The notes under the pieces: model-generated
Databases searched by the model: none
Seen by the model: the letters and a program-made list of their open reading frames with translations, nothing else
What the model was told of the DNA's origin: nothing
Source of the DNA: Ligustrum vulgare
Lineage: Eukaryota; Streptophyta; Magnoliopsida; Lamiales; Oleaceae
Assembly: GCA_963555705.1 (NCBI GenBank)
Contig: OY743172.1
Location: forward strand, 17,979,446-18,043,445
Direction of reading: 5' to 3'
Length of the DNA: 64,000 nucleotides
Made by a program: the position numbers and the translations under genes
Shown: positions 52,802-63,493 of the stretch, piece by piece
How positions within the stretch are numbered: the first letter of the stretch is position 1
How the letters are laid out: the number at the start of each line of letters is the position of its first letter

Positions 52802-54600
52802 GCCGGATTTTGTGGTCAATACCTGTAATATTGTGTAACTGTATTTACTGTAACATTATAGTCGTGTTTACAATCAAAAAGTATACAAAAGAAATTTATT
52901 ACTCACTATAATGTTTTGACTTCGTAATGTTCAGTAATACTTTGTATGCCTTATAATTTTCATAAAAAAATAGCACAAATACCAATGCAATTCAAATAAG
53001 ATACCAGTGATTACAACCAAACCAACACTTCAAACAGGGGATTTAAATTCTAAAACTTGAAGCCAATGATCTATTACAACTTTGCAAATATTAAAAACAA
53101 CACAAAATCCCAACACAATTCTGCCAAAAAAGAGATGTTACCATTTAAAAAAAAAAAAAAAAAGAAGGTAGACAAGCAACACGCCACCCCGTAACCCCAA
53201 CATTGCCTTCATCCTCCTCGCCTTCTCAAATCTACCCTCCAAATCCTTCAAACCCTGCTATAGAAATCCCTTACAAAAACCACAGCAACCTACTCCTACT
53301 CCTACAGCCTAACCCAAGCCCCTACGGTATAGTCTCCGCCACATCCTACTTCTTTCCAATCTTCAATGGTCTTCAATACGGTCATTTCCTTATTACCAAA
53401 TATCCTTCCCTTCTAGCCCTTCCTCCTCTCCTCTGTCTACCACGTCAGCTTCGTCTCCTTCTTCGCACTTAATCTGGGCATCGTCCAAATTCCTTCGCTC
53501 CATGTTTCGCTTGCTTCGATTGAATAATCAAACTGTCCCATATTAGAGATGGAATTTCGATGCAAAAGAATATAAGAAGATGAATCAATTTGTGAGCTTT
53601 TTTTAGATAGAGAAACTCCCCTTCAAGAGAATACGATGATTCTTTGTTGCTCTTGTGCTTTGATTTGCTTCAAGAAAATGGGGAGAGAGGAGAGAGGGGA
53701 GAGAAGAAAAAAAGTAAAACCCGTAAATGGGGAGAGAGGAGTGAGGAAAGGAAAAAGAGAGAGAGGAGACAGGAAAGAGGAAAGAGAAAAGAAAAGAAAA
53801 ACCCGTATTATTCTAATTAGTTTGAAAAACAAGTAGTTATCTAAACGCACTAGAGGAATCTAGTGTATAGCCTAATTATTCCTAAAAAAAAATGAGTGCA
53901 TGGGTAGGAAGATCGAAATCCATAATGGATTACTAAAAGGAAGTTCAGTAAATTATCTAACATGATATTATTTTTAAGGGATGAGTGAACCGTGCACGTT
54001 TTTTCCTTCATGAACTGAAATATGTCTCATTGTAAAGTTTTGCTGAAATTTACGTACTTTTCTTTTTTATCATCCAAATTTATGCCCTTAGTATCAATGT
54101 TCGATACTAAAATTTAGGTCCTAAATATTGTAAAAATTGTAAAAATGACTTAAATTTCAGTAAATCAGAAGTATCTTAGAATTTTTTAAAGTATTAATGT
54201 GTGATACTCCCTAAATGACGTAGATTTTAGTTTGATCCTAAAATTAAGGGTATTTATGTAGTTCTCCCATTTGTTTTTTTTTTTTTTTTTACCTAAACTA
54301 AAAGGAATTCAAATTGGACTTTAAGTTGCAACAAAAATTTCGATTTTAATTATGTAATTTATGTTGTCTTCTGATTGTGTTAAAAAAATCAGTAATTCAT
54401 GATGTCCATCTTTTCAAGAAATTAGATTAAGGAACGAATAACTCGAGCATATTTTAAATTTAAGTTCCAAGAAATCAACACGTTTTGTCATCGCTGTTAA
54501 AGTTTAAAGGCAGCAAAATTAAAATTATCTAAACAAGGTAGGTATACAAATAAATTTCTCTGAGTCAAAAAATAATAATAAAATTGAAGAAAAACAAGAT
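52802..54600. other. Intergenic DNA with no supported gene
   Basis: 52802-52960 has TAATGTT-type motifs like 19960-20190, so it may continue the pre-insertion locus. 53180-53480 is C/T-rich with an 89-codon + frame (MPSSSSPSQIYPPNPSNP) that I do not recognise; it has no homologue I can name and could be the remains of a gene. 53680-53800 is a GA-rich purine tract. The rest is AT-rich. Confidence 0.45.
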
Positions 54601-54672
54601 TTCCATTGCCGGGAATCGAACCCGGGTCCCCTGGGTGAAAGCCAGATATCCTAACCGCTGGACGACAATGGA
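54601..54672 (-). tRNA. tRNA-Glu (anticodon TTC)
   Basis: 72 nt on the minus strand. Acceptor stem TCCATTG/CAATGGA with discriminator A; D-arm with GTCCAGCGGTTAGGAT (A box); anticodon loop CTTTCAC with TTC at 54639-54637; T-arm GGTTCGATTCC (B box). A short T run (TTTT at 54582-54579 region, read on the minus strand as AT-rich) follows. Decodes GAA/GAG. No intron and no CCA in the DNA, as for a nuclear gene. Confidence 0.95.
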
Positions 54673-57600
54673 TCTATGCTTATGATGTTGATAATTCTAA
54701 TTATGTTATATAAAATTAAAGGCAACTCCCAGCTGAGAAACTCAGAATCTCCAAAATTTTCCTTTGCCCAAAAACAATTTATCAACGATTGTGATTTAAA
54801 TCACTTGTCTTAGGTGAAATGTGGGTGTTTATCGTAAAAATATTGATATATTTATATATATATATATATAATGCTTGGCCTAGATTCAACTGAGTTTGAG
54901 CACTGATGCAAATTATGGTCTTTTTTATACAAGTGACGGTTCCATATAATATTTAATCAGTTGTTTCGTGTTAAGAGAGATGCAACTCAATTAATTGAGA
55001 AGATTACGCAAAATTATCAAGGGAATCTTTTGAAAATAACAATTGAGAATTAATAAAATAAATAAATAATCAAGGATAAAAATTCCGTTGACCAAATGAA
55101 AGTTGTAATATTAAATGATAGACAAAATTACCGAGAGCTATATTATTGACTATCATCGGAGACACCTTTATCAATGATTATTGATGATAATATATCTTTA
55201 ATTTTCGAAATCATTGTCGATGCTTCAGTCACCAACGAGATGCCATCTATGATCTTCGATGATATATCCATTGGTGATCCTAATCGTTGAGAATATCCGG
55301 AAGTGCTTAATTATTGACGAAAAGCTATTAGTGTCATTCAATAAGTTTTTACTTTTTAAGTTTTAAGCCTTTATTTTGTTCTAGACAAAATTTTTGATTG
55401 AGTTTAAATTTTTTATTTATAAAATTTATTGACGAACTTTTTATAGTAAATTAAATTATAAAACTATATATATATATATAGTTTAAATTTTTTATTTATA
55501 AAATTTATTGACGAACTTTTTATAGTAAATTAAATTATAAAACTATATATATATATGACTATTATTAACTATAAGGGTTCTATTTTCCAAAAAAAAAAAA
55601 ACTATAAAGGTTTTAGTATGTTAGTTATCATTTTAAAATGAATTTGATTATTTGTTTTGCATTTAATTGTATACAGAATTTTTCGTAAGTAAAATGAAAA
55701 CACGTATATAAATTTTGAAAATTGGGACCTCTGATAGATATGAAACTTTAAGCTACGCAAGTTTTAAGTATTCACTTTGCTATTCTTAAACTAACATTTC
55801 TTAAATTTTAATCCACCTCAAATTTGAATTTCTTACATTAATTGTCATGAATTAAAATTTGAATATCTTGGAAATTCATCTTATAAAACATAATGTGGAT
55901 CAAGATAAAATCAAACGAGAAAAATTAGTCAACCTTCAACAAATTTTATTAGTCTCCCCTCAATCAGTTAACGCCTAACGGTAGTCAAGCGCCTAATTAA
56001 ACAGAAGTCCATGGAGAATAGCCTGCCATTGTGTACAAAATATTTAATTACGATGTATATGCTTAATTCCATTTATACAGAAAAAGGATTCTATACGTTC
56101 CAATACAACTCTCTACAATTTTCAAATAGTTTAAAACTCTCGACTACTTTCAACAATGTTCATCGAATTAATTTGCATATTTTTACCGTCTCTTCGAAAT
56201 GGTCTAAAGGAACCTTATAATTGAATGAAAACCATTTATTGTCAAATATATCAAAGATTAAATAATAATAATCATATATATTAATTAGATATTTCAAAAT
56301 ACACTTCTCCTCTGCATCCCCCTTTTGCCTTGCCTTCATGCATCTCCCCATCCCCCTACTACTCATGAACGGCTCGATTTTCACCTTGCTACGAGCAATA
56401 GGGAAATTGGGTAACACTTGATAGCAAAATAAGTACGAGAATGATGATGCTCCAGTAGAGTTTTAACCAGGATGCCACTACAATGGACAATATAACATAT
56501 TAACATACATGTGTGATCAAAATCTTGTTGGGTAACATCTAAATACAGAACCACCCCCAAAATCAAACTAAAAAGTGTTACCTTACCCAAACAGAATGGA
56601 CAAATAGATCAACCGTAATCATAATAATTCCTCTGCGAGAGAGAGAGAGAGAGTTAATTTTATTTTTTTACGATTTTAAAGCTAATCTGATTATCATCTT
56701 GACACAGGTGCCAAATCATTGCAGATAGTCCCTGAAAGAGTCTTCCTCTTTGAGAGTTTTCTACATGGAATCCAGTGATTCGCGAAAGATCTGGACATTT
56801 CATGATGCCAATAAACATGAGGAGAGATGCACCACACCACAATCGAGCACTTCGCCAATATGCTATACAGGAAGAAATAGTCAATCACATCGATTAAAAT
56901 AATTTTTATCCACGAATTCACATATTTTGATTTTTGAACCCCCAAAGCATCTGGTACTAGTGGAGCTGACGTGTGCAACAATTTCACTCAAGCTGCAACA
57001 TAGATTGCCTGTCAGCTGAATAGCGATATGCAACAAGCCAAAGATCCTCCCTACAGAAACGTGAATTCACATTTAGTACACGAAACTCAATTTCATGGAC
57101 TGACAACTTTCACATCAAATAATGTAATTCGACGTTCATTAACTAATCACTCTAGGTTCAACATCCCACTCGTGATTAGAAAGCCAACTCAGTTTGAGTC
57201 TAAAATTAAACGGATAATCGATGTACCATAAATGTATAACTAACAGAAAAGTAAAATGTCCAAAGTCGGATCAATAGACACGGCTACTTAGTAACTTCAA
57301 AAACAGTCCATTCTCTATAAGGATAACAGTATCTCCCACGCTAATCGTGCATCACAAAGTGGCAAAGCCGCAAAAGTATATCATACAAGAGGCTTTCCCA
57401 TTTGCTAAAATGTTTGCCTGTGATAAAGCAAATTCATTTGCATTTGGCCTTTCAACCTGTCTGTTCCACTTGATAGTTTTACTAGTTATGCCAGTCAGGG
57501 TCATAGGATGTGACCATTTTAATGTAAAAATAAACAGCTGAAAGATGAAAAGCAGAAAGATGACCTCACATTCCTAGCCACTATTGCCACCTTCATCAGA

Positions 57601-57771
57601 TCATCAGCCATCACAGTAAGGTTTACTAGGTGAGAATCGTTCTACAATTGTATGCATGCATCTCTGGCCACTTGTGCTCAGAACCTGCTTGACCTCTATT
57701 GTCTAGTCCAGAAGAATGCACTAATTATAATTAACTCCTTGGAGTGTATAAATAATTAAAAATGATAAGAT
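54673..57771. other. AT-rich intergenic region, no supported gene
   Basis: Small frames only (for example minus-strand frames of 74-97 codons at 56660-56987) that do not resemble a known family. 55401-55480 and 55481-55556 are a 79-bp tandem duplication (AGTTTAAATTTTTTATTTAT start). (AT)n at about 54842-54872 and a GA run at 56635-56654. Confidence 0.5.
55401..55556. repeat. 79-bp tandem duplication
   Basis: Two copies, each ending in an ACTATATATATATAT run. Almost identical, so recent or maintained by slippage. Confidence 0.85.
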
Positions 57772-58018
57772 TGTTATGAAATAATGGGAATGAGGTAATG
57801 AAATTAGGTATTAGGTTTTGAATAACTATTACCGTTATGCCCCTGTAAAATTTACATATTACGATTATGCCATTATCCGCCGCCCCTATAAATAGGGCCT
57901 ATATTCATTGTAATCTCTTGCACCATTTCTCATGAATAAGAGAATTCTCTATAGCTCTCTCAAGCTCTCTCCATCTTTCTCTCTTGTTAGTTGTTAGATT
58001 TTTGATAGTTTCACAACA
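57772..58018 (+). repeat. 5' LTR of element E
   Basis: 247 bp, identical by eye to 63242-63488. Contains a TATA box and a CT-rich stretch (CTCTCTCAAGCTCTCTCC) after the likely start site. Confidence 0.95.
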
Positions 58019-59163
58019 CGTTATCAGCACGAGTCTCTACCCTATTGAGTAATATGATTGGAGTATGCTCTACGGTTGCATCTAAATGATGAACCTCTGT
58101 ATCAGAAACCAGATTATTACTAATCAACGTTTCATATTCCAAATCCAGTGTTTTTGTTGTTAGAAAATCATTTATACATCATAGATTTGTAGATCAATTT
58201 CTAGTCTATAGAAAAATTTAGATTAAAGGCACGGCTGCAGTTGTGATCATGATGTCCAACACTAACTTGGTGAAAATTAACAATATCCACAACTAATTAA
58301 CGATTAATATGTGATCAACAAGATAAATTAAAGATTTTAAACAAGGTATAAGTAAAATAATCATTGTCATACCGTGACGGATTGGACTATTATGAATACC
58401 TTGACTGGATTTGACTATATGACTTGATCACTATTATGAATACCTTGACTGGAAGATATGACTCGCTCAATCATGAAAGGTAATTATTTCTTTATGTTGA
58501 CACCGCCTATATGGTCGGTTTACGGAATACTTTTATTCATATTTTATATTATTTCAGAAACACCTCAGTTGTTGGTTAATTCTAACATATTAGAGGTTGT
58601 TGTCAACATATATACGTGGTGGTATAACCCCAGTATTATTATTGATATTATTGTTATTAAATGTTTCATTAAATGATACCAGAAGTTATCAATACTAAAG
58701 TTAAAAAAATATTTTATCAAATGATATCAGAAGTTATCATTACCAAAAGTTGGTAAATGTTGATAAAAAAAAAGTTACCAATACCAAAAAGTTGATAAAT
58801 GTTGATAAAAAATATTTTATCAAACGGTACCAGAAGTTACCATTATCTGTATTGAAAAGATAGATAAAAATGGATTATCCAACAAGAGAATGTTGATGTA
58901 TGATAAGATAATATCACATGATAGCATGGACATAGCTAATGTGAAAATAATCTCATCAGTATTATGAGATGAATATTAGATGATAAGTATTTGAAAAAGT
59001 TCTTGCACGAGCAATTATGTATTCCAGAAGAAGTACATATTTACTCTAGAAGAAGTAAAATTTATCATCTAAACATACTAAAATGTTATTATCATTATTG
59101 CTCCTGAAGAAGCATAAAACAAGTCATACATAAAAGGAGGAAACATTTATGATTCTCAAAGTA
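58019..59163 (+). other. Left internal DNA of element E, non-coding
   Basis: TATGAATACCTTGACTGGA occurs twice (about 58390 and 58436). Degenerate repeats (ACCAGAAGTTATCA, TTGATAAAAAA) fill 58660-58860. No coding frame recognised. Confidence 0.5.
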
Positions 59164-59367
59164 AGAGATGTGTTTCGGGAGTAGCCGTATCCTACCACCT
59201 CTGAACTTTTGAGGACATAAAGAAACACTCAAAGAGGTGTGTTTCAAGAGTAAGGATACTCTGTACTCTACCATCTATCTTTGAGGTACACAAAATTAAA
59301 CATTGATAAAATCCTAGAAATTTAAGGTGTGTCTCAAGAGTAAGAATACTCCGTACTCTACCACCAT
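59164..59367 (-). repeat. Triple repeat downstream of LOG (module copy E)
   Basis: Units at about 59164-59214, 59232-59286 and 59323-59367, matching the three units of copy D in order and spacing. The third keeps AGAGTACGGAGTATTC..TACTC on the transcript strand. Confidence 0.75.
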
Positions 59368-59433
59368 CTATTCTAGGATTCACAAAGTTAAGTTTACATT
59401 AACCGGACTCCATTTTCGCTTGATTCCCCTTCC

Positions 59434-60033
59434 TTACGACCAATCTATCTTAACTCCTGCTGGATCTTTTATGGGGACATATGATTGCAACTTATCCAGC
59501 AGTTCCTCGATAGTAGGAGCAGAAATAAGGATTCTCCTAGAAAATGGAGAGATGAATCCCTGTTCCACAGCATAATCAAGAAATGTTAGCAAACCATCAA
59601 AGAAATTGTTAACATTTAAAAGCCCAATAGGCTTGGTATGGAAATCTAAATGAGCCCAGGAGGTAATATTAAAGATTTCCTCTAAAGTACCAAGACCTCC
59701 AGGCATGGCAATGAAGGCATCAGAACCATATAACATGCAAGTTATGCGTTCATGGATAGATAATGTTTGTACTTCATGCCCTCGTGTTTTGCCTACGATA
59801 TCAACTAAAGGAACGGGTATAACACCTATTACTCTTGATTTTTCTGCTTGAGCAGATTGGGAAACACAACCCATCAATCCACTGCTACCTCCTCCATATA
59901 CTAGATTGATACCTTTCTCTCCCAATTTTTTTCTCAAATCCACGGCTGCTTCTAGATACCCAAAACCTTTCCCTACATTTGATCCACAAAATACACAGAT
60001 AGTTTTGATCGGTCGAAGTTTTGGTCCTTCCAT
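59434..60033 (-). CDS. LOG: Intronless LOG-like gene inside element E, C-terminally shortened
   Basis: 199 codons plus stop. Same domain set as the copy at 45825-46478: TICVFCGS, VYGGGSSGLMG, Arg96 in IHERITCM, signature PGGLGTLEE. It ends KIDWS then TAA, where copy D has CAA (Gln) and 17 more residues; the DNA beyond still aligns, so this is a nonsense change outside the conserved core and activity may survive. 20 of about 200 residues differ from copy D, mostly conservative, and many DNA differences are at third codon positions. TATA-like AATTTAAAAAGCC at 60120-60108. Antisense to the LTRs, as in D. Confidence 0.85.
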   Translation of the reverse strand: MEGPKLRPIKTICVFCGSNVGKGFGYLEAAVDLRKKLGEKGINLVYGGGSSGLMGCVSQSAQAEKSRVIGVIPVPLVDIVGKTRGHEVQTLSIHERITCMLYGSDAFIAMPGGLGTLEEIFNITSWAHLDFHTKPIGLLNVNNFFDGLLTFLDYAVEQGFISPFSRRILISAPTIEELLDKLQSYVPIKDPAGVKIDWS

Positions 60034-60202
60034 CTTTGAGAATATAAGGAAGAAAAAACTTATGAAGAAAATGATATTTTGGGATGTATGAAACTGTGAA
60101 AATCATTGGCTTTTTAAATTTGAAAAACTTCACTATTTACTGCTCATCTTTTGAAAAAGTGAAAACCTAATTCTGACTAAATTACACTACTTTTGATAAA
60201 GC

Positions 60203-60216
60203 TTACCTTTCGGTAA
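60203..60216 (-). other. Conserved intergenic hairpin of the module (copy E)
   Basis: TTACC-TTTC-GGTAA, the counterpart of 46654-46669 with a compensatory pair change. It lies next to the end of the broken NABP-like gene. Confidence 0.6.
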
Positions 60217-60220
60217 TTTT

Positions 60221-60469
60221 TTAAAAACACTTTATCAATGCTGAATAGCCAAAAGTACTCTTACCTAAACCAGGCATGTGTTTAGAAAATGAATCTGGTA
60301 ATTCACCAGCTAATCGAACTTTTGCTTCGATCAACCAACGAACATCTTCTGGAAAGCCTTGATCCATCAGCAGCCTCAATCTTTCAAGTCGAACTCGGTA
60401 AATCTTTTTCAAAACATTTACCGAAAGATTAGAATAATATTTGCGAATATTTGATAATATAACATCCAT
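60221..60469 (-). pseudogene. Truncated NABP-like gene in element E
   Basis: 82 codons from MDVILSNIRK. It aligns with residues 1-73 of the copy at 46816-47367 (KIYRVRLERLRLLM, EDVRWLIEAKVRL, KHMPGLGKSTF) and then departs (GYSALIKCF) exactly before the basic patch and Cys cluster, which are deleted. A putative nucleic-acid-binding function is therefore lost. TATA-like GTTTAAATATATC about 32 nt upstream. Confidence 0.7.
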
Positions 60470-60511
60470 TTTTTATGGATCTAATCTCTTTCCAAATGAT
60501 ATATTTAAACG

Positions 60512-62520
60512 CGTAAAGGAGCGCTCCGCGTGTCAGTGATATCGATTCCATCAAGAAATAATGGAATAAATTATTGAAAAAGTGGGAACAATGAGATAAT
60601 GCGTCATTACCTTTTTCGAAATAATGGAAGATTTGGCGACAAGATTGAGATCATGAGATATTTCCTTGGATATTGTACCTGATTTTTTCGGTATACTAAA
60701 AGTAATAAAAGTATACTGATTTGAACTATACAGAAATACTTACTGATTAAATGAATACTGTATTGAACCAGAAGTTCATACATATGTACAAATGAAATAT
60801 CTTGCTGAACCAGAAGTTCTATAATGATTGGTTAGATTCCAATTCAATAATGAGATTTATTGAGAATGCAAAATGACATTCATTAAAGATCCAGAAGATT
60901 GTTCAGGTTAACAAGTTATCATTGCTGCTTGTTCTCAAAAGCAAATTAATTATCTCACTAAGAAAATGAATGACTGATTATTTGTTCAAGTAATAATATT
61001 ACGAGCAAAGTAATAAATGCTAACATGAATATATCTTAAAGTCATTAATGATTTTACGAATTAGTTGAGATAATAGAATATCATATTGCTAATGATTTAG
61101 CAGATTAATAGCCTCAAATTATTTGCTATAAGAACAACTTGAATATAAATATTTCTTATGCAGCAATATTCTACATACAAACATGTCAATACGATGAAAT
61201 AAAGATTTGCTTGTAAAGCTTTATGATTTTTAAAAAGTGCGATATCTATATACACTCCAACAAAACGTACTTAGATATAATATTGTGATTATATCCATAA
61301 TTATGAATGACATGTGTTGCGGCATTATTAGCCGATTGATATAATACAAGATTCTTGAATATTATGGGGAAATTAAACAATAACACGCATGAAGCGTGAT
61401 CAAGCTTAAAGCGTAATTATGCCTGAAGCATAATGACAATCGATTCCAAAAACAAATATCTCTTGAATAATGGAAATGATCCATTTGAGGCTAAATACTC
61501 ATGGTGAGTAAAAGAGATATAATTAAATGTAAGAGATTCAGGCCTGATGATAAAAATACAAAGAGATCTCTCTATGTTATGTTTATATTGACATAAAATG
61601 GAATCGATAAATAAGTCGACTGCATACATAAACAACCCTCTTATGAAAATGAGGTTGGTGAAATTATAATACTTTGGCCAAGTATAAAATCCCAATGTAG
61701 GGATTATTGTTATAAGACCTGAAGTCAAAACACTTAAATGTGTAAAGCCAGTAATTATATGTACAAATGAAAAATATTTCACAGTCGTAAAAGACGACTC
61801 GTTGCGCGCAAAATTTTTCATAAAACTGGCATGAAATATGGTGGATAGACTATAGTCTAAATTCACTAGTTTGAGCTCTTTGATATACCAATGAGTGAGA
61901 TCAAAAAGTGTGATTCTCATCTCGGTATTTTGGGAGTTTTCTTTGATGTACCAGTTGATCGCGGTACGTTGGGATTTCAAGCGAAATGATTATAGATTAT
62001 ATGTCGAAATTGATATCTATTTCAATGATTGATTATGCTCCTGCAAATTAGAAATTGCAGTTTATAAAGTGCAAGAACGTACATGTATAAATCATTGAAA
62101 GATTCAATTTGCCCAAAATAATATCATTATAGAATGAAATGTGATTCTTAAAATAAAATCACATGAAGATATGATACATATAACCCCATAATATAATATG
62201 TTGAAAATGAAATTGGAGTGTACTATTATTATATTTGAATATTTGGGCATGCAATTGATTTTCAATATGCAGAATTATATTCACGACCAAGAAGTACTGG
62301 ATTCTCTTTCGGATAGGCCCTGAAAGGAGAAGGAATGCCAACAGGCGTCTATTATTGAATTCACCCGACCCGATAGTACCCATTTTGGGAACGTCCAGTG
62401 CCGAGCTATGACTTCATAAATGAGTTATAAACTATTTATAAAAGCTCATCACAAACTATATGAAATAATTTAAGATTGCATTAATATACTTATGATATTC
62501 CTATGAAGGGAATAAATACG
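60512..62520. other. Internal DNA of element E, no recognisable gene
   Basis: 60512-60830 aligns with the upstream flank of module copy D. Beyond that the DNA is AT-rich. A 187-codon minus-strand frame at 61417-61980 lacks any motif I know and has no counterpart in element D. Possibly decayed copia coding DNA in + orientation, but no motif survives. Confidence 0.45.
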
Positions 62521-62524
62521 CACT

Positions 62525-63205
62525 GCACTCTTTTTCCCTTAACTGAGGTTTTGTCCCACAGGGTTTTCCTAGTAAGGTTTTTAATGAGGCAGCAATTATG
62601 GAACAATTATGGCGTATCAATGAGAATAATGTACTCTTTTTCCCTTCGCTAAGGTTTTGTCCCACAGGGTTTTCCTAGCAAGGTTTTTGAGACATTGTCA
62701 CAGCTATCTGCAAGTAATAATTCAACAACAAGCTCTCTCTTTAAATTGTGCTGAAATGATATCAACAAAATGAAGAAAATCATACATATCTTATGAAATA
62801 CTTGATTGCACACTTCAGGGGGAGAATTATGCTGTCATGCTGTACTCTTTTTCCTTCGTCCAGGTTTTTGTCCCACAGGGTTTTCCTGACAAGGTTTTAA
62901 CGAGGCAGCGGTTGTACTCTTTTTCCTTCGTTCAGATTTTGTCCCATTGGGTTTTACTGACAAGGTTTTAACGAGGCAGACCTAAAGCAAGGCAGCACTA
63001 AAGACCTAAAGCAAGGCAGCACTAAAGCACTAAAAGCACTGAAGATTTCAGTACATGATTTGAACTACTTATCATTGATGTCATTTCGGATATTAGACTC
63101 AATGATGAATGATGGTCAACATCAGGGGGAGCAACTGTACTCTTTTTCCTTCGCTCAAGTTTTATCCCACTGGGTTTTCTTAGCAAGGTTTTAACGAGGC
63201 AGACA
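62525..63205 (+). repeat. Five 65-bp repeats in the 3' region of element E
   Basis: Units near 62529, 62631, 62842, 62915 and 63138, each with CTCTTTTTCC, TTTTGTCCCACAGGGTTTTC and AAGGTTTTAACGAGGCAG. Such blocks are commonly seen just before the 3' LTR of some plant copia elements. Role unknown. Confidence 0.8.
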
Positions 63206-63241
63206 ATTGAGCAAACGAGTAATATGTCATTCAAGGGGGAG

Positions 63242-63488
63242 TGTTATGAAATAATGGGAATGAGGTAATGAAATTAGGTATTAGGTTTTGAATAACTATT
63301 ACCGTTATGCCCCTGTAAAATTTACATATTACGATTATGCCATTATCCGCCGCCCCTATAAATAGGGCCTATATTCATTGTAATCTCTTGCACCATTTCT
63401 CATGAATAAGAGAATTCTCTATAGCTCTCTCAAGCTCTCTCCATCTTTCTCTCTTGTTAGTTGTTAGATTTTTGATAGTTTCACAACA
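63242..63488 (+). repeat. 3' LTR of element E
   Basis: 247 bp, preceded by TTCAAGGGGGAG and followed by the target duplication AAGAT. Confidence 0.95.
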
Positions 63489-63493
63489 AAGAT

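Larger units (their letters stand above)
57772..63488 (+). mobile_element. Element E: young non-autonomous Ty1/copia-type element carrying antisense LOG and NABP-like genes
   Basis: 5,717 bp with target duplication AAGAT (57767-57771, 63489-63493). LTRs 57772-58018 and 63242-63488 are 247 bp and identical by eye. LTR start TGTTATGAAA, end TTTCACAACA; TATA box CCCTATAAATAGGGCC (about 57886). The sequence after the 5' LTR is CGTTATCAGCACGAG (primer tRNA not assigned). The polypurine tract TCAAGGGGGAG abuts the 3' LTR. Short LTRs and this tract are typical of Ty1/copia, as are five 65-bp repeats near the 3' end. No gag, integrase or RT frame was found, so it depends on another element. Confidence 0.92.

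Noticed and set aside
53203..53472. 89-codon Pro/Ser-rich frame
   Set aside because: C/T-rich low-complexity start and no recognisable family; kept only as a note on the intergenic region.
56660..56987. Overlapping minus-strand frames resembling exons
   Set aside because: No consistent splice structure or known domain; cannot support a gene.
61417..61980. 187-codon minus-strand frame in element E
   Set aside because: AT-rich, no known motif, no counterpart in element D; most likely chance.
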